A stretch of DNA of 13,740 bases from CAYMLQ01 sp964390795. GTDB lineage: Bacteria; Verrucomicrobiota; Kiritimatiellia; RFP12; UBA1067. The position numbers were made by a program, and so were the translations under genes. A model generated the notes under the pieces. It saw only the letters and a list, made by a program, of their open reading frames with translations. It made no database searches and had not been told where the DNA came from. The stretch covers positions 1 through 13,740 of the forward strand of contig CAYMLQ010000129.1 of assembly GCA_964390795.1 (NCBI GenBank), read 5' to 3'. Below, one piece after another: positions 6,547 to 13,740 of the stretch. Positions within the stretch are counted from its first letter, which is position 1, and each line of letters opens with the position of its first letter.

Positions 6547-9500
6547 TTACAGCTCCCATTTGCCGGTGAGGTAGGCCATGACGCGGATCTGCTCCTCCCG
6601 CGTCAAGACTCTGCCGAACACCAGAATCTCCGCGATCTGGCCGTTGAAGAAGGTCTGGTAGTTGGGCGAGAAGCATCCGACGCGCACGCTCTTGACCCAG
6701 CGGTCTTTGGCGCTCGCGGTAATCACGCGCGGCCCGCCCGTCTCTGTGCCGCGAATGGTGCAGTCGATCCCACACAGGTAATCGTAGCCTTTTCCGTCGC
6801 TCGCTGTAAAGACCCGCTGGTTCGGATTTTGGAGCGCCCCGCGCTCCGGATTGCTGACGACAGCAAAGACGGTCGCGGTCATCGGCCGATCCGAGAGGTC
6901 GGGCAGTTCGAGACGCGTCCGTCTCGCATCATCGAACTGCAGCGCCGGCTTTCCGTTCAACGCCTGTGCCGCATAAAGCGGTTTGGAGCCAGCCGCATTC
7001 TGCACCGCATTCCGTCCCTTGCCGCTCTTGTCTTTCCAGACGCCCACCGCCCCAGCCGCATCCTTCTCGATCAGGGAGGCGTCCGCAGCGTCCAGCCAGA
7101 CCTCCAGGCTCTTCTTCAGGCTCTCCGGGAGCATCGCTTCGCGCGCGTCGAAAACGAGCGTCGCGCCGTTGTGGAGATCATACGTGGAGCCGCTCGCGAT
7201 GCGCCACGTGCGCCACAGGTTCTGCCCGGCGTTGCGCGCTGTCAGATTGGCGTTGAGCAGAGCCGGCACGCCACCCAAGGCCGCAAAGGGAATGCGCCAC
7301 TCGCAGGTCCATGCGTCTTTGTCCACTTTCGTCCGGTAAGTGACCGACTTCTCCAAGCGTTTGCGAACCGCTTCGGATGCACCGGCCAGATCCGGTGCAC
7401 TGACGTGCCCGTCCGCCCAGCCGCGCAGGATGAACGTCGGCCCCGGCACACCATCCTCCGCATTCTGAAACGCGAGTTCGACGCCGTCCGTCTCGCCCCA
7501 CAGATGCCCCGCCGTGCGCAGCGACACTCCTTCCCTACGCGGATTCCGCATCGCCACATAGAGTGCTTGATCATCACACCCCAGCCAGGCTGAAACCGGG
7601 CTCTCTCCGACGTCGGCGCCTTCCAGCGTCTGCTTCAGTTCAATCACCCGGCCCGTCCACTCCTGCAGCGCGCCATCGACAACCGGGCTGGGAGCCAGAC
7701 GTCTGACTCCGAAGATCGGTCGCGTGCCAGCCATCTGCCGGTAATGCTCCGAAGGCGTCGCACACGGCCGGTTCGCCGGCTCGGGCAGAAGCATGCTTCC
7801 CAATCCGCACCACGCGCGGCGCGGCGGCTGCGGCACGCCGATGGCCGACCAGTCAAGCGGCCCCTGTGCTTTTTGGAGGCTGATCCCTCCGATGGTTCCG
7901 ATCGGGCTGGGCAGCGCCGAACGCACCACCAGGAAGAGCGGCTGCACTCCCTGCGCAGGCTCGAGCTGCGCCACGAGATTCAAGAACTCATCCGCGCCCC
8001 CCGTGAAGCGCGGGAAGAACTCGCCGATCTTCTCGCCGTTCCGACTCCCGATGCGCAACTCCAGCCGCACATCGTTCTTCGGCAGTTCAATCGGCGTGCG
8101 GGCGCGCTCAAAACGGAAATACTCGAACTCGGCGACCGGTTTTCCGTCGTCCGAGACGCCGACAAAATAGATGTCGTGCGTGCCGGTCGCCGCTTCCGAA
8201 AGTTCGCCTACCGCCTCGCTGAATATCTGGATCGATTTCATTCGAGGCCTGTCGGTCTGCTGCAGCAGAACCTGACCGACCAGAAGTCCGTTCGTCTGAT
8301 CCAGATGGACCTCGATGCGGCGCGGCGCCCGCTCGGTCGTTCCATAAACGGCGCGGAAGCGGCGGTAGCCGTCGCCCAAAGGCACCTGGTTGAAACGCAG
8401 CCAGCCGCCCGATGCGACACGGTGCACTTGCCAATTCTTACTGGCGTTTCCGCTGCCTTCCAGCGCGTACGTGTCGAGGACCAGCGGGTCGGACGCCTTC
8501 TTGTGGCGCGTTGCGTCCCGAACGGACCGGCGCGTATTCATCGTCTTCTCGGCGCTGGCGAACCTCAGCACAGCCGATTGCCAACCTTTCGCAAAGTCCA
8601 CAGTGCCGAGGCAGAACCCGTCACCGGCATTGAGGCCGCTCAGACCGACGGAGCCGTACTCGGCCTCAAGCGCGAACGTGTCGAGCTGCGGCCATGTGGG
8701 CACCTGCGGCGGCTGCGCGAAGTCGTGTCCGAAGCGGAACGGCTCCCCTTTTGGAAAATCCTCGGCACGCAGGTCAGCGCTCGTGCGCGTGAACAGCCCG
8801 TGAAAGACGTTCTCGTAGTCACTGACATTGATGTTCGGCGGATTGAACCAGATGCCACTCTGGAGCGAGCCGGGCGCAGCCCACAACAGGTTATGATGCA
8901 CGTCCACTTCGCGCGACCCGTTATCGAGGTAAACCATGCCCAGAATGTTCCACCGCATGGCCGCAATGTCGTAGCAGTCATGCATCACATTATAGGCGAC
9001 CTGCGAATGCACGCCGTTCAGCGTGCCGCCGCTGGAGAAGAAGCTGGTGATGAAGCCCGCATCGCGCGTCAGCAGCATGCCGTTATACAGGTGGTTGCCG
9101 GCAAACAGCGTGGCGGCGTAGTCCATGCCGCCGCGGTCGCGCGACTGGTGGCTCGGCCCGTTGCCGTAGAAATTGAAGAAGTGCCGCCCCGCGTTGCGCA
9201 TCGTGTTGAACGTGATGACGTGGCCGCCCACAAGCGTGTTCTCGTAGTCTTTGAAATCACTCACCGCATCGGTGATGGCGTTGAGATAATGGCCGACGTA
9301 GCTGACCTCGTCCACGAGGCAGTTGTGGATCGTGTGATGGTAGCCGCGGAGATGGAAACCGGCCCCCGCGCTGAACCGCACGCTGCAGTTCAGGAAGCAA
9401 TTGTCGCGCCCGCTCACGTAGATGCCCGTCTCGCCCGATTTGATCGTGTCGCGTCCCTTCTCGATCTGCCCGATGCCGTAGTGCCGCGTGTAGTGCGAAA

Positions 9501-10479
9501 TGTAGGCCAAGTCGCACCGGTCAACCGTACAGTGCGAGGCGTTCTCCAGCCGCATGGACGCGGCGCGGACGGACACCCCTTCGATACGGACGTGTTCGCG
9601 TCCGCTCAGGTCGAACGCAAGCTGGCGCCGCTTGGCCTCGACCGCCTGCGGCTGACCGCCGTCAGGTGCGATCAGATAGAGCACATTCTCCTGCCAGTGC
9701 CATTCGGTCGGGGCGTCCAAGGCGTGCATGTGCCCCACGATCATGCCCCTACCCTCCTCATGCTCCTGAGGATAATGGCCGCCGTAGGAGGAGCCGAACC
9801 ACCAGCCCTGCGTGCGGTCGCCTACGCTGATCTCGCCGGGCTTCGAGCTTTCGATGACGCCGGTCTGCGCGCACCAGCCCTCGAAATGGACGCCGCAGTA
9901 GAGAGCGCCCTTCCAATAATCGTCCGGCTGATTTTCCAGCAGCTTGCTCACAATCCGGCCCGGCTTATTTGTGCGCGTATCCCGTGGAATCGAGAACTCG
10001 CCATAGGTCGGCCACAGCGGCGAGAGTCCCGCCACAAACATCCCCAGCCCCGGTTCCGCCACATTCGGATAGCGGGCCTCGATCATGACCTGTCCGTCGC
10101 AGAAAACCTGATTGCGCCCCAGGCCCAGGGTCCACGGCATGGCCGCTTTCCAGATGTTGTTGGTTTGATGCGTCCAGCCCGTCACCACATCGCAGCCGCT
10201 CACTGTCACCCGCTCATTTCCATACGGACTGAGCGTGATCGGCTTGCCAGCTGTGCCGCTGCGCGGGAATGTCACCGTCTCGCGATACGTGCCGCCACGG
10301 ACAAGACAGGTGTCCCCTGGCTGCAACTTGTTCACCGCCGCCTGAATCGTGGCCAGCGGCCTGGCCTTCGTGCCGGGGTTGGCGTCGCTGCCCGTCGTGG
10401 CAACGTGAAACTCAGCGGCTTGCAACGCGGCCAGCGGCGCGAGCAGCACGGCGGTGAGGAGGGTTAGGGTGTTTTTCAT
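6547..10479 (-). CDS. Large secreted beta-helix protein with CBM6-like, CBM9-like and LamG-like modules
   Basis: 1310 residues. Residues 1-22 are a signal peptide (LLAPLAALQAA). Residues 23-70 are a typical pectate-lyase-fold cap (FHVATTGSDANPGTKARPLA, PGDTCLVRGGTYRETV). Parallel beta-helix coils run to about 570, e.g. ASHCTVDRCDLAYISHY and DNCFLNCSVRFSAGAGFHLR. From about 596 (LDTFALEAEYG) to 800 is a beta-sandwich resembling CBM6/CBM35. At about 905-1110 a CBM9-like domain is marked by PVVDGALQEWTG, DDQALYVAMRNP and CEWRIPFAALGG. From about 1122 a LamG/concanavalin-like domain starts LEVWLDAADASLIEKDAAG and ends FNGQIAEILVFGRVLTREEQ. It probably binds, and possibly cleaves, a polysaccharide; I cannot assign catalytic residues. 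The ATG overlaps the preceding stop (ATGA) and the GH127 start lies 4 nt past its stop, so all three are co-transcribed. Confidence 0.85.
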   Translation of the reverse strand: MKNTLTLLTAVLLAPLAALQAAEFHVATTGSDANPGTKARPLATIQAAVNKLQPGDTCLVRGGTYRETVTFPRSGTAGKPITLSPYGNERVTVSGCDVVTGWTHQTNNIWKAAMPWTLGLGRNQVFCDGQVMIEARYPNVAEPGLGMFVAGLSPLWPTYGEFSIPRDTRTNKPGRIVSKLLENQPDDYWKGALYCGVHFEGWCAQTGVIESSKPGEISVGDRTQGWWFGSSYGGHYPQEHEEGRGMIVGHMHALDAPTEWHWQENVLYLIAPDGGQPQAVEAKRRQLAFDLSGREHVRIEGVSVRAASMRLENASHCTVDRCDLAYISHYTRHYGIGQIEKGRDTIKSGETGIYVSGRDNCFLNCSVRFSAGAGFHLRGYHHTIHNCLVDEVSYVGHYLNAITDAVSDFKDYENTLVGGHVITFNTMRNAGRHFFNFYGNGPSHQSRDRGGMDYAATLFAGNHLYNGMLLTRDAGFITSFFSSGGTLNGVHSQVAYNVMHDCYDIAAMRWNILGMVYLDNGSREVDVHHNLLWAAPGSLQSGIWFNPPNINVSDYENVFHGLFTRTSADLRAEDFPKGEPFRFGHDFAQPPQVPTWPQLDTFALEAEYGSVGLSGLNAGDGFCLGTVDFAKGWQSAVLRFASAEKTMNTRRSVRDATRHKKASDPLVLDTYALEGSGNASKNWQVHRVASGGWLRFNQVPLGDGYRRFRAVYGTTERAPRRIEVHLDQTNGLLVGQVLLQQTDRPRMKSIQIFSEAVGELSEAATGTHDIYFVGVSDDGKPVAEFEYFRFERARTPIELPKNDVRLELRIGSRNGEKIGEFFPRFTGGADEFLNLVAQLEPAQGVQPLFLVVRSALPSPIGTIGGISLQKAQGPLDWSAIGVPQPPRRAWCGLGSMLLPEPANRPCATPSEHYRQMAGTRPIFGVRRLAPSPVVDGALQEWTGRVIELKQTLEGADVGESPVSAWLGCDDQALYVAMRNPRREGVSLRTAGHLWGETDGVELAFQNAEDGVPGPTFILRGWADGHVSAPDLAGASEAVRKRLEKSVTYRTKVDKDAWTCEWRIPFAALGGVPALLNANLTARNAGQNLWRTWRIASGSTYDLHNGATLVFDAREAMLPESLKKSLEVWLDAADASLIEKDAAGAVGVWKDKSGKGRNAVQNAAGSKPLYAAQALNGKPALQFDDARRTRLELPDLSDRPMTATVFAVVSNPERGALQNPNQRVFTASDGKGYDYLCGIDCTIRGTETGGPRVITASAKDRWVKSVRVGCFSPNYQTFFNGQIAEILVFGRVLTREEQIRVMAYLTGKWEL

Positions 10480-12620
10480 GGTCTTGAGGGCTCCAGTTTG
10501 CCAAACATGATGCGATCCGTGCTGCCGCCGGTGCCTTGGGTGACGGTGAACCAGATGGTGTCGTCGTGGAGGCGGAAGGTCGGATACTGGAAGGAGTTCG
10601 CGGACTCGAAGCGGTATTTGCGCGCCCAGCTCACGCCATCGCGCGAGACCTCCACATTGAAGATGTTGCGGCCCACGCCATGGCCGTCGGTGATGCGCGT
10701 GGCCTCCTGCCAGCCGAGGTAATAGACGCCGTTGAACGCGTCGAAGGTCGGCTTGGAATTGCTGCCCTTGGTGACGAACGGGCGGGGCTCACCCTTGGTC
10801 CAGGTCTTGCCGTCCTTGCTGGTGGTGAAGACGTAGTTGCGGTCGCCGCTCTCGGCGCGGCAGATCGCCAGCCAGGTGCCGTCGGGCAGACGGTTGACGG
10901 CCGACTCGGTGAGCCGCAGGTCGGCCGGCTCGTTGTAGTGGCCGATGACCTCGAATGCGTCGATCAGGTAGAGGCCGTAGCCCACGGGCTTCCTCTGAAA
11001 GCCCTGCCGGGCAGCATCAGCGTGAAAATACGTAGGCTGCATGTCGAACGTGCCCGCAGCGGTCTTGAGCTTCATGCGATGAATGTCCGCCTGGAACGTG
11101 AGCGAGGCGAGGTCGAAGTCGCGATACCACGTCTGCGACTGACTTTTGCCGCTCTGATCCTCGCAGGCAAAGAAGCAGCGCAGCGTGGAGTCGTTGAGCC
11201 GAATGATGCGAGGGACAAAGCAGGCGCCGACCGGCAGCGTTTCATTGGCAAAAGCCTGCCCGGACTTCGCCATCGGCACGACTCGCTCCACGCTCATCGT
11301 TTTCGTGTTCACGACCGTCAGCACGCAATACTGGGCCTTCCCTGCGCCGTGCCCCGGCTTGATGTCATTGTCATGCTCGACGATAAAAGCGCGCTCGCCG
11401 ACCAACACGAGGTCCGCATCGTGGGCACCCTTCACCTGCGGTGCGCTGACTTTGATCAAGCTTGCGAGCACCTTGTCCGCAGCGGCCTTCGGGTCCCAGC
11501 CGGGCGGGAGCAGGGTTGGCTTGTCGAGCTTGTTGATCACCTGCTTCAACGTCACCGCACCGGACACGCTCTTGCCTGCCGCCACGTCTTCTTCGCGGAA
11601 TTTCGCGAGCAGGATCTCGCCCGCGCCGTTGCGGTCGCGGTCATAGGTGATCCAGATCAGTCCGTCTTTATCCTGCACGCCGTCAGGGTAAGAGACGCCA
11701 CCGCGCTCATCGAGCAACAGACCGTCGTTCCACGTCGCGCCGTCGTCGGCAGAAAGCTGCGCGGTGAGGTGGCTGCGGCCCTTGAACTTGAAATGATTCA
11801 CCAGCAACAAGTTGCTTGAAGCCAAACGGCGGATGAAAAAGCGCGAGCCAGGGCTGGCGATGGTGCTCGCTTTCGCCTCACTCCACGTGCGGCCCTTGTC
11901 GGTGGAATGGCTTTCCCATAGAAAACCGCCGCCGGTGCGGGTGAGCAGCCAGAGCCGGCCATCCTTCAACTCCGTAACCATGCACTCAAGCGCCCATTCC
12001 GGGGCCTTGAGCGCGCCGTGGAGTTTCCAAGTCTTTCCTTCATCGGTCGAGATGCCCACGCCTTGAAGTTGTTTCGGTCCGGCAAACCAATCGTGAATAG
12101 GTTCTTCCCCCGCGTGCGTCACCGGCATGAGCCACTCACACGTGGAGAGCACGGTGATCTTGTTCATGCGGAAGGCGAACGGCACGTCGTAGCCGACGCG
12201 AAACTCTGCGCCCCACACCGGCGGCGTGGCATCGGGATTATCGCAGATGCGCGCCCAGACGTCGTGTTTCGCGGTGTCCTTGTTGCCGCGATTGAAGACA
12301 TACCAGAGCCGCCCCTTCGGATCGATCCACAGCGTGGGATCAAAGCAGCGGGTGCCATCACTTGTTGGCAAGCCTATCGCCTGCGGCGCGGTGTAGGTCT
12401 TGCCGCCATCGTCGCTGTAGGAAAGTACCACCGTGTTGTCCGGCGACGGCTCTTTCAGTCCGCCCGTGAACCAAGAGGCAAATACGCGGCCTTTCGCGGT
12501 GCGTTCGATTCCAGGAATGCCCTGCCAAGTGCGCTTGGCAAGATCGGTAGTCACGCTTTCGGCGGCGTGGAGTGCAGCCAGTGGCGCAAGCAGCAGAGCG
12601 GCGAAGGTGAGCATGTTCAT
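10476..12620 (-). CDS. Secreted double BNR/sialidase-like propeller protein
   Basis: I choose the ATG at 12620 (714 residues). It has AGGGAAG just upstream and directly yields a signal peptide (MNMLTFAALLLAPLAALHAA); an in-frame ATG at 12656 would add a charged leader. The first half (to about 350) is a sialidase-superfamily propeller with Asp boxes SDDGGKTY (69-76), STDEGKTW (191-198), STDKGRTW (239-246) and SADDGATW (290-297), plus GGVSYPDGVQDKDGLIWITY. The second half (from about 390) is another propeller-like region with SKDGKTW (601-607) and SRDGVSW (659-665). The arginine triad of true sialidases is not obvious, so activity on sialic acid should not be assumed; hydrolysis or binding of another glycan is as likely. 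The stop overlaps the next start as ATGA. The region around residue 557 may have lost a loop. Confidence 0.82.
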   Translation of the reverse strand: MNMLTFAALLLAPLAALHAAESVTTDLAKRTWQGIPGIERTAKGRVFASWFTGGLKEPSPDNTVVLSYSDDGGKTYTAPQAIGLPTSDGTRCFDPTLWIDPKGRLWYVFNRGNKDTAKHDVWARICDNPDATPPVWGAEFRVGYDVPFAFRMNKITVLSTCEWLMPVTHAGEEPIHDWFAGPKQLQGVGISTDEGKTWKLHGALKAPEWALECMVTELKDGRLWLLTRTGGGFLWESHSTDKGRTWSEAKASTIASPGSRFFIRRLASSNLLLVNHFKFKGRSHLTAQLSADDGATWNDGLLLDERGGVSYPDGVQDKDGLIWITYDRDRNGAGEILLAKFREEDVAAGKSVSGAVTLKQVINKLDKPTLLPPGWDPKAAADKVLASLIKVSAPQVKGAHDADLVLVGERAFIVEHDNDIKPGHGAGKAQYCVLTVVNTKTMSVERVVPMAKSGQAFANETLPVGACFVPRIIRLNDSTLRCFFACEDQSGKSQSQTWYRDFDLASLTFQADIHRMKLKTAAGTFDMQPTYFHADAARQGFQRKPVGYGLYLIDAFEVIGHYNEPADLRLTESAVNRLPDGTWLAICRAESGDRNYVFTTSKDGKTWTKGEPRPFVTKGSNSKPTFDAFNGVYYLGWQEATRITDGHGVGRNIFNVEVSRDGVSWARKYRFESANSFQYPTFRLHDDTIWFTVTQGTGGSTDRIMFGKLEPSRP

Positions 12621-12623
12621 TTG

Positions 12624-12630
12624 CTTCCCT
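12624..12630 (-). promoter_or_regulatory. Ribosome binding site deciding the start of the BNR protein
   Basis: AGGGAAG on the minus strand lies three bases before the ATG at 12620. The alternative ATG pair at 12656/12653 has AAGGGAAC about 12 nt away, a poor spacing, and would put a lysine-rich extension before the signal peptide. Confidence 0.6.
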
Positions 12631-12721
12631 TGCTTTCGGTTTTCTTTCCCCATCATCGGTGATCTGTTCCCTTCTTTTCAAACTGCTGAACTCTCGGCCG
12701 TCGGGTGTCACAAGCGGCGCG

Positions 12722-13740
12722 TCACCGCCCCATGTAGATGAACTCGTCTCGGCTGAGTTTGCCGTCCTTGTTCGTGTCGAAGGTCGGAAACCGCGCTTCG
12801 CCCACTTGCCGCTCTTTCTCAGGGAAATTGCTGAGGTACTCTTCCCGAGACAACTCGCCGTCCCTGTTTTTATCAGATCGCTCAAAAAGCGGACCACGCT
12901 CCAAAACCTGCTTTGAGATCGCACTTTCCTGCGGCCAGGGGTAATCATTCTGACCCGCAGCAGGCTCGACCGGTCCCGGCGGAAGCGTCTTCTGCCAGGC
13001 GAGTGCCTGGGCGGAAAGTCGGGCCACGATGTCGGGGTGCTGCCCGGCCAGGTTGTTTTGCTCGGCGGGGTCGGCGGGAATGTCGTACAGCTCAACGCGG
13101 CTGCCATCGGGATTGAACAGCAGTTTCCACTGTGCGTCGCGGATGGCGAGCATCGGGCTGCGGTTCCACGGATGATTGAACACGCGGAAGCGCCATTCCC
13201 AGAACAACGGCGCCGTACGGGTGAACGCCTTGTCGCCCTTGAACGCGGCGGCGACGCTCTGGCCGCGTTGCGTCGCTCTCACTTCATCCGGCACGGCTGC
13301 ACCGGCGAGCTCGCACAGTGTCGTCAGCAGGTCCGCACCGCTGACGACGGTCTTGTCATTCACGACACCGACCGGGATTGCGCCGGGCCAGCGGACGAGG
13401 AACGGGACGCGGATGCCGCCCTCATAAAGGCTGCGCTTGCGCCCGCGCAGCGGGCCCGCACTGCCGATGCCTGACCACGATGCGTTGTTGATGGCGATGT
13501 CCTCCGGCCCGTTGTCAGAGGTGAAGATGACGATCGTGTTTTGTGCGAGGCCGAGTTCATCCAGCTTCGCAAGCAGCCGTCCGATCTGGCGGTCCATTTC
13601 TGTGACGGTGCCGGCATAGACGGCGAACGGCGACGTGAAGCCTGCCGGCACGTCGCCGCGAAAGGGCTTCATCTGTTCCTCCGAGGGCGCGAGCGACGCA
13701 TGCGGATCGTTGAGCCATAGTTCACAGAAGAACGGCTTGT
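12722..13740 (-). CDS. Sulfatase with two C-terminal EF-hands (5' end beyond the window)
   Basis: The frame is open to the right edge, so the start, signal peptide and catalytic C-x-P-S-R lie outside. The 338 visible residues begin PFFCELWLNDPHASLAPSEE and include TVTEMDRQIGRLLAKLDELG and IVIFTSDNGPED, whose Asp-Asn pair is the distal metal site of alkaline-phosphatase-fold sulfatases. GGIRVPFLVRWPG, SPMLAIRDAQWKLLFNPDG and ELYDIPADPAEQNNLA, the usual sulfatase tail, follow. Two EF-hand loops then appear: DKNRDGELSREE (about 12840-12875) and DTNKDGKLSRDE (about 12735-12770). EF-hand tails of this sort occur on planctomycete, Lentisphaerota and Kiritimatiellota sulfatases and probably bind calcium outside the cell. 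It removes sulfate esters from a glycan or small molecule. The next gene begins about 100 nt downstream; it may be the operon's first visible member. Confidence 0.9.
   Translation of the reverse strand, partial: KPFFCELWLNDPHASLAPSEEQMKPFRGDVPAGFTSPFAVYAGTVTEMDRQIGRLLAKLDELGLAQNTIVIFTSDNGPEDIAINNASWSGIGSAGPLRGRKRSLYEGGIRVPFLVRWPGAIPVGVVNDKTVVSGADLLTTLCELAGAAVPDEVRATQRGQSVAAAFKGDKAFTRTAPLFWEWRFRVFNHPWNRSPMLAIRDAQWKLLFNPDGSRVELYDIPADPAEQNNLAGQHPDIVARLSAQALAWQKTLPPGPVEPAAGQNDYPWPQESAISKQVLERGPLFERSDKNRDGELSREEYLSNFPEKERQVGEARFPTFDTNKDGKLSRDEFIYMGR

Noticed and set aside
6187..7593. 468-codon plus-strand frame across the GH127/beta-helix junction
   Set aside because: Antisense shadow spanning two genuine genes, with low-complexity translation and no family resemblance.
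7744..10467. 907-codon open frame on the plus strand opposite the beta-helix gene
   Set aside because: Its translation is Arg/Ala/His-rich without any domain and mirrors the well-supported minus-strand gene; high GC removes stop codons from the antisense frame.
10536..11819. 427-codon plus-strand frame opposite the BNR gene
   Set aside because: Shadow of a gene with clear Asp boxes and signal peptide on the other strand.
10476..12620. Naming the BNR protein a true exo-alpha-sialidase
   Set aside because: Asp boxes mark the propeller fold only; I could not identify the arginine triad or the Tyr/Glu pair with confidence.
1..13740. CRISPR array, tRNA/rRNA genes, transposase or phage genes
   Set aside because: No regularly spaced repeats, cloverleaf-like segments or recognisable transposase/phage proteins were seen.

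Overview
This window comes from a GC-rich, glycan-degrading bacterium. The best guess is the Kiritimatiellota/Lentisphaerota/Verrucomicrobiota side of the PVC group. The signs are secreted formylglycine-type sulfatases (one with EF-hands), an FAD_oxidored-family protein with a carbohydrate-binding-like front end, right-handed beta-helix proteins fused to CBM9-like and LamG-like modules, a GH127 enzyme, and a XylR-type AraC regulator. Placement rests on recognised families and recurring signal peptides, not on a marker gene.

Right and central part (about 2.2-13.74 kb, all minus strand). This is one tightly packed gene train, read right to left: sulfatase with two C-terminal EF-hands (start outside the window), double BNR/sialidase-like propeller protein, 1310-residue beta-helix/CBM/LamG protein, GH127 beta-L-arabinofuranosidase-like enzyme, FAD-dependent oxidoreductase with a CBM-like N-terminus, and a lipoprotein beta-helix gene that is cut short. 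Two junctions are ATGA overlaps, one gap is 4 nt and one is 65-101 nt. A single 133-nt gap separates the GH127 and FAD genes. Almost every product has an export signal. I infer an extracytoplasmic system for a sulfated, arabinofuranose-containing glycan. No SusC/SusD pair or transporter is visible.

Left part (about 1-2.3 kb). Nothing here is an intact gene. From left to right it holds a sulfatase start spliced in frame to a late sulfatase segment with the catalytic centre missing; two related hairpins, one a perfect 25-bp palindrome; the C-terminal half of a beta-helix/choice-of-anchor-Q protein; the C-terminal HTH of a LuxR-type regulator; a plus-strand XylR-type regulator lacking its start and middle and out of frame; and the truncated end of the lipoprotein beta-helix gene. 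The junctions are abrupt. Either this is a natural graveyard of recombined accessory genes or it contains mis-joined assembly; sequence alone cannot decide.

Many long plus-strand open frames over the central operon are antisense shadows caused by high GC and were left out.
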